This document shows, in pieces, positions 26,120 to 33,025 of a stretch of DNA of 33,025 nucleotides. The DNA is taken from positions 1 to 33,025 of the forward strand of contig JABGUL010000009.1 of assembly GCA_018646605.1 (NCBI GenBank). The letters run 5' to 3'. Source of the DNA: Flavobacteriaceae bacterium. Lineage in GTDB: Bacteria; Bacteroidota; Bacteroidia; Flavobacteriales; Flavobacteriaceae. Position 1 is the stretch's first letter; every line of letters begins with the position of its first letter. The position numbers were made by a program, and so were the translations under genes. A model generated the notes under the pieces. The model ran no database searches. It worked only from the letters and a program-made list of their open reading frames with translations, and was not told where the DNA came from.

Positions 26120-26605
26120 TTAAGTATAAGCTAGTGCTAAAAATTCAGCAACACAGGCCGGTTTTTCGTGGCCCTCTAATTCTATCGTGACATTTAATTT
26201 GTATTTAGCTCCTTTTGGGATCATTTCAAAATCTGCTAAAATTACACGCCCTCTGAAATTTGTTCCTGTAGGGGTCGCATTTGGAAAGCGGACTTTGTCT
26301 AATCCGTAATTGATTGCCATTGAAACGTGTCCAATCTCATATGCATCGTACATTATTTTAGAGCACATGGAGAGCATTAAAAATCCGTGAGCGATGGGTT
26401 TCTGATATGGGGATTCTTTGGCGCAACGTTCTGCATCTAGATGAATCCATTGTTCATCCTCAGTAGCTTTAGCAAACGTATTAATTCGTTCTTGATCCAT
26501 TTTTGTCCAGGGAGTTAATCCCAACTCTTTACCCACTGAACCCTGCATATCAGAAATATTTTTAAAAATACTTCTATAGGATTCTTGTATTTTTTGTGTT
26601 GCCAT
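26120..26605 (-). CDS. MaoC-like (R)-specific enoyl-CoA hydratase
   Basis: A 161-residue single-hotdog protein of the MaoC/hydratase-2 family, which adds water to 2-enoyl-CoA to give (R)-3-hydroxyacyl-CoA. The catalytic signature is complete: ATEDEQWIHLD with Asp50 and His55 (D-x4-H), and PIAHGFLMLSM (70-80). The N-terminal GLTPWTKMDQERINTFAKAT is typical. It lies 12 bp after the second SDR gene and 6 bp before the crotonase gene. It probably acts on the enoyl-CoA made by the dehydrogenases or by phosphate elimination. Confidence 0.92.
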   Translation of the reverse strand: MATQKIQESYRSIFKNISDMQGSVGKELGLTPWTKMDQERINTFAKATEDEQWIHLDAERCAKESPYQKPIAHGFLMLSMCSKIMYDAYEIGHVSMAINYGLDKVRFPNATPTGTNFRGRVILADFEMIPKGAKYKLNVTIELEGHEKPACVAEFLALAYT

Positions 26606-26617
26606 ATTTCTATTTTT

Positions 26618-27391
26618 TTAAACTATCATGTGACCTCCGTCAACCGTATAAATACCACCTGTAGAATAACTTCCAGCATCTGAAGCAAGATAGACTGCCA
26701 AACCTGTAAGTTCTTGAGGTTGTGCCATTCTTCCAGCGGGGAGCTCTTTTACCACTTGTTTCATTATAGTTTCATTTTGCCAGAGTGCTGAACTAAATTT
26801 GGTTTGTATTAAGCCCGGGCAGATTGCATTAGAACGAATTCCATATTTACCCCATTCTTTAGCCTGAACTTGGGTCAACATAATTAATGCTGCTTTTGTT
26901 ACTCCATAAAGGCCTAGACCAAAGCTTGGTTTTAATCCTTCAACGGAAGCAATATTGATAATAGAACTACCTTTTGAATCCTTTAAATATGGGAAACATA
27001 AATTACTCAAATCAAAGGCCGCTTTAAGATTTACATTCATCATCTTATCATAAATCTCTTCTGACATTGATTCAAGGCCCTTAAAAACAGGATTAATAGC
27101 TGCATTATTAATAAGTATGTCTATACCGCCATAGGTTTCAATTGTTTTGTTAACTAAAATTTTTCGTTGTTCTGAATCTCCTACATGACATGCCTGTGCC
27201 ATTACCGTATGGCCTTTTGCCCTGAGGTTTTTTGCAACTTCATCTACAGAGTCTTGAGATCTACTGCTGACCACTACTTTAGCCCCATATTCAGCCAATA
27301 CTTCTGCTAAGGCTAAACCAATACCCTTGCTGGAACCTGTTATCAAGGCCACTTTCCCATCGAGTTCAAAAAGATGTTTGGTTGTTTTCAT
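26618..27391 (-). CDS. Short-chain dehydrogenase/reductase, DHRS4-like
   Basis: A 257-residue classical SDR. The nucleotide motif TGSSKGIG spans 18-25, with SRS after beta-2 suggesting NADP preference. NNAA is at 95-98 and the catalytic Ser149, Tyr162 and Lys166 are in ASVEGLKPSFGLGLYGVTK. The C-terminal IRSNAICPGLIQTKFSSALW is of the DHRS4 and 3-hydroxyacyl/keto-reductase group. It could oxidise a 3-hydroxyacyl-CoA or interconvert 4-oxo and 4-hydroxy acyl-CoA, as LvaD does in the levulinate pathway; the sequence does not decide. It is 3 bp after the first SDR. Confidence 0.9.
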   Translation of the reverse strand: MKTTKHLFELDGKVALITGSSKGIGLALAEVLAEYGAKVVVSSRSQDSVDEVAKNLRAKGHTVMAQACHVGDSEQRKILVNKTIETYGGIDILINNAAINPVFKGLESMSEEIYDKMMNVNLKAAFDLSNLCFPYLKDSKGSSIINIASVEGLKPSFGLGLYGVTKAALIMLTQVQAKEWGKYGIRSNAICPGLIQTKFSSALWQNETIMKQVVKELPAGRMAQPQELTGLAVYLASDAGSYSTGGIYTVDGGHMIV

Positions 27392-27394
27392 TTT

Positions 27395-28138
27395 TTACAT
27401 TGGCATTGATCCACCGTTAGCATGGAGGGTAATTCCTGAAATAAATCCGGCCTCTTTGGAGGCTAAATAAAGGTATGCAAATCCCATATCTTCTACCGTA
27501 CCTATTCGCCCTACTGGTATTTGGGCAACTCCAGCTTTTATGACTTCATCCGGCATAGAATCCGTCATATTTGTTTTTATAAAACCAGGAGCAACAGCAT
27601 TTACAGTTACTCCAAAACGCCCTGTTTCTTTGCATAAAGCACGAGTAAAACCAGCAACTGCTGCCTTAGTAGCAGCGTAATTGACCTGACCAAAAGCTCC
27701 TGCAAATCCATTAATTGATGAGGCAGAAACAATACGTCCATAACCTGCTTCTTTCATATGAGGCAATACTGCTTTTGCAGTTGTGTAAAGTGAATTTAAA
27801 TTAACATTGATGACAGTATCCCATTCGGATTGTTCCATTTTCATAAAAGAACGATCACGAATCACACCCGCATTATTAATTAAAATATCGATTTTATGAT
27901 ACTTGGCTATAATCTCTGAAACTGCAATTTCAACAGAATCTTTGGAGGTTACATCTACTTTTTGAAAAAAGATTGATCCTCCTTGCTTTGAAATTCTTTC
28001 TGCTGTGTCAACACCTACATCTAAAACATCCCAAAGTGCGACCGTCGCTCCTGCTTTACAAAAAACCTCACAAATACCCTCACCAATTCCTCGAGCCCCT
28101 CCCGTAATAATGGCTAACTGTCCTTCTAAATTTATCAT
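27395..28138 (-). CDS. Short-chain dehydrogenase/reductase, FabG/PhaB-like
   Basis: A 247-residue classical SDR. The cofactor motif is TGGARGIG (12-19), followed by Asp37 in ALWDVLD at the end of beta-2, which favours NAD. NNAG is at 88-91, and the catalytic Ser141, Tyr154 and Lys158 are in SSINGFAGAFGQVNYAATK. The C-terminus has NAVAPGFIKTNMT. It is most like 3-oxoacyl reductases and 3-hydroxyacyl-CoA dehydrogenases of the FabG type. It is the first gene of the eight-gene minus-strand cluster, so the promoter should lie in 28139-28315, where an inverted repeat at 28211-28224 is the only notable element. Confidence 0.9.
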   Translation of the reverse strand: MINLEGQLAIITGGARGIGEGICEVFCKAGATVALWDVLDVGVDTAERISKQGGSIFFQKVDVTSKDSVEIAVSEIIAKYHKIDILINNAGVIRDRSFMKMEQSEWDTVINVNLNSLYTTAKAVLPHMKEAGYGRIVSASSINGFAGAFGQVNYAATKAAVAGFTRALCKETGRFGVTVNAVAPGFIKTNMTDSMPDEVIKAGVAQIPVGRIGTVEDMGFAYLYLASKEAGFISGITLHANGGSMPM

Positions 28139-28210
28139 ATGTAGGTTTTAAATTATAAAATGAAATTGTGTTCTTTATTAATTACTATTAAAAATAATGA
28201 AGCTCTTTAA

Positions 28211-28224
28211 AGATAACATTATCT
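28211..28224. promoter_or_regulatory. Inverted repeat upstream of the acyl-CoA cluster, possible operator
   Basis: AGATAACATTATCT: arms AGATAA and TTATCT are perfect inverted repeats around CA, centred about 80 bp upstream of the first SDR gene. TetR- and MarR-type regulators of fatty-acid genes bind sites of this shape, but no regulator gene is in the window and an AT-rich chance palindrome is quite possible. Confidence 0.2.
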
Positions 28225-28315
28225 ATAGGTTCATGAAAAATATAAGACTCTTTTTCGGTCAATATAAATTTGACTTTTAAAAGATCATATCGGAAAGGTC
28301 AAAAAATTAAAACAT

Positions 28316-28340
28316 AAAAAAGGAGCGCAATGGCCCCTTT
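28316..28340 (-). terminator. Second (distal) terminator of the 990-residue receptor gene
   Basis: On the minus strand AAAGGGGC (28340-28333) pairs with GCTCCTTT (28326-28319) around CATTGC; the one imperfect position is a G-U pair in minus-strand RNA. Six T end the element (28321-28316). It stands 18 bp beyond the first terminator, giving a tandem arrangement. Confidence 0.75.
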
Positions 28341-28357
28341 CAAACTTTATTTTTATC

Positions 28358-28391
28358 AAAAAAACGGGTAATTGTTACGCAACTACCCGTT
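28358..28391 (-). terminator. First terminator of the 990-residue receptor gene
   Basis: On the minus strand AACGGGTA (28391-28384) pairs with TACCCGTT (28370-28363), with an inner TTG/CAA pairing and a short loop, followed by seven T (28364-28358, the first two shared with the stem). It is 18 bp past the receptor stop codon at 28409 and separates the receptor transcript from the catabolic cluster. Confidence 0.9.
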
Positions 28392-28408
28392 GTAAAATCG
28401 ACTAAAAA

Positions 28409-31381
28409 TTAAAAATTGTATGTTGCTTTTGCAAGAACTCTTCTTCCAATTACGGGAAGTCCTGGCATGGCTCTATATTTTTGATTGAAAATATTATTAC
28501 CAGATAAATCAAGCGCAAATTTTTCGCTAAACTTATAGCCAATATTCATATCAACTAAATTCTTTTCGTCAGCAATACCGTTGATAAATAATCCTTGTTC
28601 AACAGTAAAGGCAGCATCATGTTGAAATGAAATTCTCCCTCTAAAGCCCATATCAGGTGAAAAGGAAAATCCAGTTCTGTATTTAAATTTTGGTGAATTC
28701 AAATAAGAAGTGAAAGGTAAATCGTCATCACCAACTGCCCAATCGGTTTGACTAACCCATGAGGAATTTCCAAACCAAGTCCATTCGTCATTTATAAAAT
28801 ATTCCATCGATAAGTCCATTCCATAATGACTTCTTGTAGCGTCATTAAATCTTCTGTAACCAGAGGCAGCGTGAACCATTCCATCTTGTGGAGCCCCGTC
28901 TGCCTCAAGAGCACCTATAATAGGATATAATTGAGATAAGGCAGAGGCATTAAGCCCTTGTCCAGCTGCTTGAAACCCTAATCCATACCCTCCAGCAATT
29001 GCCGCTACTGTTCCGGCTGCTTGAGCTGCAGCTGAAGGCACCGCTGCAGGAAGACCAAAAGCTGCTGCTGTAGCCGCATCCAATCCTGTTATAGGAAGTC
29101 CTGCTGCAGCATATTGAGCAGATATTGCTCCAAGCACAGTTGCATTGATCGTTGGATCTGCAATCATATCCGCCACAACACTATTTGCTAAATCACCTGG
29201 CAGATTTTCACTTCCACCGAAAACATAAGATGGTGCTAGTTGCGTAAACCTTGTAAATCCTGTTCTTTCATAGGTATATAAATCATATGAAACAGCAAGT
29301 TTATCACCTATAATACCTTGGTATCCAAGCTCAAAGCTATTTAAAGTACCTATTTCCCCTTTACCGGTATCATCATAGTTTGTCATTGGTGATCCTGTAA
29401 ATAAATCAAAAGGTATTAGAGATCCAGTAGCACCTGATGGTCCTGCATAAGTTTCAAAGAAAGAATTAAAAATAGGTAAAAGAGGCGCTGCCGCTGGATT
29501 AGCTGCTGCTACCCCTGCTGATGCACCTGCTAAAGTTTGAGCTATTCCACTCGCTCCCAAAGCACCATAGAAATAAGCGAGTGGGATTTGAGTAGATCCT
29601 TCTGGAAGATTTGGCCATCCAGGTACACTCATGTCTATTGAAGCGTTTGAGAAAGTTTGAGCATTAGCCTGTCCTGAAAGCCATATGTCGAATACTCCTG
29701 GTGCTGGAGAGTTTACTGGGAAATCAATAAACATCTCTAATGCTGAAGGAATAAATGCCGCTTGGTTGTAAGAAGCTCTAAATGTATGCTTCGGGCTTGG
29801 CTTATATACCAACGCTACTCTGGGAGCAAAAGAACTATCGTCTAAAAAACCATAGCTGTCATATCGCCCTGCAAAAGTTAAGTCCAATTTAGACCCCAAC
29901 TCTAATGTACCTTGTAAATAAAGACCAGATATTTGATAATCATCATTTAGTTCATTTCTTCCCCAAATTGTATTTTCAGAATCTTGTCGGTTGTTACGCG
30001 TATCAAAACCAACAGTAAAATCAGAATTTAAAAGTGAAGGGATTTGAAAGTTATATTGAACTTGAGCTTCTAAAAGGTTTCTTTTTGCAATTTGATTTAA
30101 ACCTGTTCCGTACAAAAATGTAGGATTGTCATCTCCCCCTCCATCGTTATCTACATAATAGATTTGAGCGAAAAGACCTCCAGTTTGGATTCTAGCTTGC
30201 GTCCAAAATTCTGTTCCGTCTGTTCTTCCATAACCTTGGGAATTTGCAAAAAATCCATCACCAGTATTCGCTCCTGCTGAAAGAAACATACTTGTTTTAT
30301 CAGAGGGTCTAAATTCTAGATGTGCATTAACGGTTGAGTTTCTGTAATTTGTTTTAAGTCCTTTTCCGTCAGGATATAATTCACTTGTTGACAAAAGAAG
30401 GTCCCCTTGTTGTGTTGCATCAGCAACTCCATTGGAAATAACAGGTTTTCTAATTTCGTCTTTAAATGACGCGATATTTGCCTGATCTCTTGGATCATTT
30501 GGATCGAAGTTAAAATCGTTTCCTTTTAAATATTTTGCATTTATTTTATATCCAAAAGTTTTCTTTTCATTAGACCATGCATGTCTAATTGCTGCACCCG
30601 TCGTGGCTAGTTCTCCAGCAATTAATTCTACGGTAGTTCCTGGATAGTCAATAGGATTTTTTGTTAAGAAGTGAACAATTCCTGAAGAAACCCCAGGCCC
30701 ATACAATGCTGAGTTCGCTCCTCTTACAACTTCTATTCTTGCAATATCAATATTTGATAATCCACTTTGATAACTCAAAAAAGAAGAAGAAGTTGGATTA
30801 AATAAATTTCTATAATCAAGCATTGGGAACGTTGAAGTTCCAAAAACTCCAGAGCCTGCTCTCATTTCAATATTTATAACATTAGCCGATTGTTGCTGTA
30901 ACTGAACACCCGGAATGTCAACTAAAGATCTAATTGGATCTGTCACATTTGAGTTATTTTCCAAATCTCTCGCGGTGATAATAGAAACAGACTGAGGTGA
31001 TTCCGATATTTTTTGCGGTCTTCTAGAGGCAGAAATGATTATTTCATCTAAGTTTTGACCTGCTTCAAGGGAAATGCTTATTTGTTGATCTGCACTTGTA
31101 ACCTCCAAAATAGTAGAGTTGAATCCGATAGAAGATACCTCAATCGAAAAAGGAAGCTCTGTGGAAGAGGTTAAAACGAAGTTCCCATCAAAATCTGTAG
31201 CCGCTCCTGTTCGTGAACCAACGACAATAATGTTTGCTCCTGGAATTGATTCTCCGGTCTCTGAATCAGTAATTGATCCTGAAATAGTGGTTTGAGCCAT
31301 TGCAAAATTTCCTATTAAAAGCAATAGTGAGAACATTGCTATTTTAATTAAATTGTTTGTTTTCATTTGTTTGATTTTCAT
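28409..31381 (-). CDS. TonB-dependent receptor with carboxypeptidase-like domain and Ala-rich insertions
   Basis: A 990-residue outer-membrane active transporter. A signal peptide ends NFAMAQ (about residue 30), then a carboxypeptidase-like regulatory domain (about 31-110, TTISGSITDSETGESIPGAN), a plug (about 115-250, DIARIEVVRGANSALYGPGVSSGIVHFLT) and a 22-strand barrel ending RRVLAKATYNF. Two long Ala/Gly-rich segments stand out at about 604-640 and 750-815, likely outside loops. No SusD gene is adjacent, so glycan uptake is less likely. Its position upstream of the acyl-CoA cluster suggests a lipid-like ligand, which is inference. The start is ambiguous between 31381 and 31366, because the initiation region is duplicated; mature protein is unaffected. 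Confidence 0.9.
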   Translation of the reverse strand: MKIKQMKTNNLIKIAMFSLLLLIGNFAMAQTTISGSITDSETGESIPGANIIVVGSRTGAATDFDGNFVLTSSTELPFSIEVSSIGFNSTILEVTSADQQISISLEAGQNLDEIIISASRRPQKISESPQSVSIITARDLENNSNVTDPIRSLVDIPGVQLQQQSANVINIEMRAGSGVFGTSTFPMLDYRNLFNPTSSSFLSYQSGLSNIDIARIEVVRGANSALYGPGVSSGIVHFLTKNPIDYPGTTVELIAGELATTGAAIRHAWSNEKKTFGYKINAKYLKGNDFNFDPNDPRDQANIASFKDEIRKPVISNGVADATQQGDLLLSTSELYPDGKGLKTNYRNSTVNAHLEFRPSDKTSMFLSAGANTGDGFFANSQGYGRTDGTEFWTQARIQTGGLFAQIYYVDNDGGGDDNPTFLYGTGLNQIAKRNLLEAQVQYNFQIPSLLNSDFTVGFDTRNNRQDSENTIWGRNELNDDYQISGLYLQGTLELGSKLDLTFAGRYDSYGFLDDSSFAPRVALVYKPSPKHTFRASYNQAAFIPSALEMFIDFPVNSPAPGVFDIWLSGQANAQTFSNASIDMSVPGWPNLPEGSTQIPLAYFYGALGASGIAQTLAGASAGVAAANPAAAPLLPIFNSFFETYAGPSGATGSLIPFDLFTGSPMTNYDDTGKGEIGTLNSFELGYQGIIGDKLAVSYDLYTYERTGFTRFTQLAPSYVFGGSENLPGDLANSVVADMIADPTINATVLGAISAQYAAAGLPITGLDAATAAAFGLPAAVPSAAAQAAGTVAAIAGGYGLGFQAAGQGLNASALSQLYPIIGALEADGAPQDGMVHAASGYRRFNDATRSHYGMDLSMEYFINDEWTWFGNSSWVSQTDWAVGDDDLPFTSYLNSPKFKYRTGFSFSPDMGFRGRISFQHDAAFTVEQGLFINGIADEKNLVDMNIGYKFSEKFALDLSGNNIFNQKYRAMPGLPVIGRRVLAKATYNF

Positions 31382-31387
31382 TTGTTT
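31360..31387 (-). repeat. 15-bp tandem duplication of the receptor's start region
   Basis: On the minus strand AAACAAATGAAAA occurs twice (31387-31375 and 31372-31360) separated by TC, so the A-rich context and ATG of the receptor are repeated in frame with a period of 15 bp. Both ATGs (31381 and 31366) lead into the same signal peptide. Confidence 0.85.
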
Positions 31388-31900
31388 ATTTACATAAAAA
31401 ATTTAAAAACACTTCTAATTGTTTGTATTTAGTGTGTTTTGGCTTGTTGAGTTATCTTTTTTTTAATTCAAATTATCTAATTTCCGTAACAATATAGTAT
31501 ATTTTTTTGGCATCTTGATGATTTATTAAGAGGGCATTTTAACACTAATTAACATAAGTGAATTATTATTGTTTTAGATTTCAGCGAGAATATTTTAATG
31601 ATAATGTCCAAAATATAAGCTATATATTGATATATATGTGTGTTCTACTATATCTAAAAACGTTTTTATTTGAGAAATTCCTTGTAAATTTTAATGTAAG
31701 CCAGATCGCTGTTTTAATCATCTTTGTTGAATCTGAGTTTCCAAAATGATCATTCAAAAACTAATTTAAGATCAAAACAAATAATAATTCATGTTTGTGA
31801 TTCACCGCATGTATATTTTTTTATGAAAGAGCTTTAGAACTTTTGATGGTTTCACAAACAACACAAGGTTTAAAAAATCTTAGGTTTAATCCATAAGAAA
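31382..31900. other. Long AT-rich divergent intergenic region
   Basis: These 519 bp separate the minus-strand receptor from the plus-strand acyltransferase and must hold both promoters. I find no exact TAnnTTTG box in a sensible place for either gene, no RNA gene, and no convincing hairpin. TATATAT-TG-ATATATA at 31621-31636 is low-complexity. A 63-codon plus-strand frame at 31558-31749 has no protein-like character and is probably not a gene. Its length is unusual for this compact window, so an unseen small RNA or regulatory site is possible. Confidence 0.5.
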
Positions 31901-32968
31901 ATGTATTTTCGAAACCATAGTAATACGTCTCTTTTGAAACCAATTCTCTATTTTTTATTCAAACATCTTTTCCGCTATTACAATTGGATTTATTTTAGAT
32001 CCATTTTGGTCTACGGAGAAGAGAACCTCCCCAAAGATGGAGGAGTATTATTTTCTCCCAATCATCAAGGAGCATTTCTAGATCCCCTCATAATTGGCTC
32101 CATGACCCCTGATAAAATGACTTCTTTAACTAGAAGTGATGTTTTTGGAGGACCATTACAGTGGTTTTTAGATGCCTTTCAAATGCTGCCCGTATACCGG
32201 ATCAGAAACGGCTATAGCAATCTTAAAAAAAATGATTTAACCTTCGCTAAATGTTATCAAATTTTAGGGGATGGAAAATTCTTATTAATGTTTTCAGAAG
32301 GGGGACACCATAATGAATACTTTTTGCAAAATTTATCAAAAGGGAGTAGTCGTCTTGCTTTTCAAGCACATAAAGAAAATCCTAATAAAAAAATATACCT
32401 ACAGCCCATGGGAATAAATTATGGGCATCATCAACAACCCCGGTGCACACTCCATTTAGTCTATGGAAAACCCATTGAAGTAGGTGGTTTTATTTCTAAA
32501 GATTTGACCGAGGCGGAAAATATTAACAAACTCAAAGAAGAACTTCAACTTCGAATGAAAGACTGTCTTTGGCTTCCAGAAAAAACTGAAGAGTATCAGG
32601 AAAAGAAAAAGAGAATCAATCGTATTACGACCCAAATGAATTTTGATCAACTTAAATCAGCACTAGAAAACGTTCCCGAAAAACTCCCTTTAGCAAAAGC
32701 CCCGTCCTCAACAAAACGCTTTTTTGCTTTTGTATTTAGCCTTCCCAATATTATACCCTTGATAATTAGCAGAAAGATCATTGGACAATTTAAAGATATT
32801 GTCTTTTTCAGCTCCATGAAATATGCTTTAGGGGTGTTTTTCTTTCCACTATGGTGGTTGCTAAGTTCAATTGGTATTGCCTATGGCCTTGGAAACTCCG
32901 TAATGGTAGTCTATTTACAAATTTGCATTCTCTCTATTTTCATAAGACAACGTATTTTGCTATCATAA
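31901..32968 (+). CDS. PlsC-type glycerolipid acyltransferase
   Basis: A 355-residue membrane-bound acyltransferase of the LPLAT/PlsC family, which transfers acyl groups to glycerophosphate-type acceptors. Block I is SPNHQGAFLDP with His55 and Asp61, an H-x5-D spacing instead of the common H-x4-D; block II is LPVYRIRNG (96-104), block III is MFSEGGHH (130-137). After about residue 260 there is a hydrophobic region with two or three membrane helices (FFAFVFSLPNIIPLIIS; YALGVFFFPLWWLLSS; VVYLQICILSIFI). I associate the longer spacing and hydrophobic tail with Bacteroidota members. Acceptor (lysophosphatidate, ornithine lipid or other) is not determined. It is divergent from the receptor and monocistronic as far as the window shows. 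Confidence 0.88.
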   Translation: MYFRNHSNTSLLKPILYFLFKHLFRYYNWIYFRSILVYGEENLPKDGGVLFSPNHQGAFLDPLIIGSMTPDKMTSLTRSDVFGGPLQWFLDAFQMLPVYRIRNGYSNLKKNDLTFAKCYQILGDGKFLLMFSEGGHHNEYFLQNLSKGSSRLAFQAHKENPNKKIYLQPMGINYGHHQQPRCTLHLVYGKPIEVGGFISKDLTEAENINKLKEELQLRMKDCLWLPEKTEEYQEKKKRINRITTQMNFDQLKSALENVPEKLPLAKAPSSTKRFFAFVFSLPNIIPLIISRKIIGQFKDIVFFSSMKYALGVFFFPLWWLLSSIGIAYGLGNSVMVVYLQICILSIFIRQRILLS

Positions 32969-33025
32969 ACAAAAATACTATAGATTTTTATTATAATTAC
33001 CAACATAAAGGATTATTTTTAAAAT

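Noticed and set aside
28139-28408. Possible riboswitch or small RNA in the spacer between the receptor and the catabolic cluster
   Set aside because: The two strong hairpins there are tandem terminators on the receptor's strand, each with a T-tract; no further conserved-looking fold remains.
31621-31636. Inverted repeat TATATAT-TG-ATATATA
   Set aside because: Simple alternating AT sequence, no T-tract or gene end nearby.
31558-31749. 63-codon plus-strand frame in the long spacer before the acyltransferase
   Set aside because: Very AT-rich, no recognisable protein pattern, no good initiation context; most likely a chance opening.

Overview
The window reads as chromosome from a low-GC member of the Bacteroidota, most likely a Flavobacteriaceae species. 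The grounds are gliding-motility genes gldD and gldE, two TonB-dependent receptors, secreted proteins whose signal peptides end in S/G-Q, start codons with A-rich upstream stretches and no Shine-Dalgarno sequence, atpD-atpC as a pair with a short epsilon subunit, and several TAnnTTTG boxes typical of the Bacteroidota primary sigma factor. I see no tRNA, rRNA, CRISPR array, insertion sequence or phage gene, so this looks like ordinary core and catabolic chromosome rather than an island.

Layout. Positions 1-4981 (minus strand) hold a tight, partly overlapping run: secreted M20 amidohydrolase, unknown secreted protein, acetyl-CoA acetyltransferase, TesB thioesterase, DUF2490-like outer-membrane protein, and the first 34 codons of another secreted protein. 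Positions 5095-8482 (plus) encode a periplasmic M16 peptidase pair, one active and one without the metal motif and with an extra C-terminal domain. Then come an EamA permease (minus) and an HMA-domain lipoprotein (plus). Positions 9856-13269 (minus) carry mutY-ssb-gldE-gldD. Positions 13401-15512 (plus) carry an HU-family gene, a 29-residue very basic protein, and an RNase G/E gene with a GTG start and a leader. Next are an HMA-MauE fusion, recX, a BtuB-like receptor and atpD-atpC.

Positions 20591-28138 (minus) are the most interesting part: an eight-gene acyl-CoA catabolic cluster read as SDR, SDR, MaoC hydratase, crotonase-fold protein, ACAD10/11-type acyl-CoA dehydrogenase, APH-fold kinase, and two further acyl-CoA dehydrogenases that look like catalytic and non-catalytic halves of a heteromeric enzyme. 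The kinase plus ACAD10/11-type dehydrogenase is a split version of mammalian ACAD10/ACAD11 and resembles LvaA/LvaC of levulinate catabolism. This suggests breakdown of 4-hydroxy or 4-oxo acids by phosphorylation and elimination, feeding beta-oxidation. The paired dehydrogenases suggest a bulky or branched substrate, as in mycobacterial sterol side-chain degradation. Upstream, behind two tandem terminators, lies a 990-residue TonB-dependent receptor with Ala-rich insertions, a possible importer for a hydrophobic substrate. The window ends with a PlsC-type acyltransferase on the plus strand.

Starts and motif positions were read from the sequence. Family assignments rest on recognised motifs and were not checked by database search.
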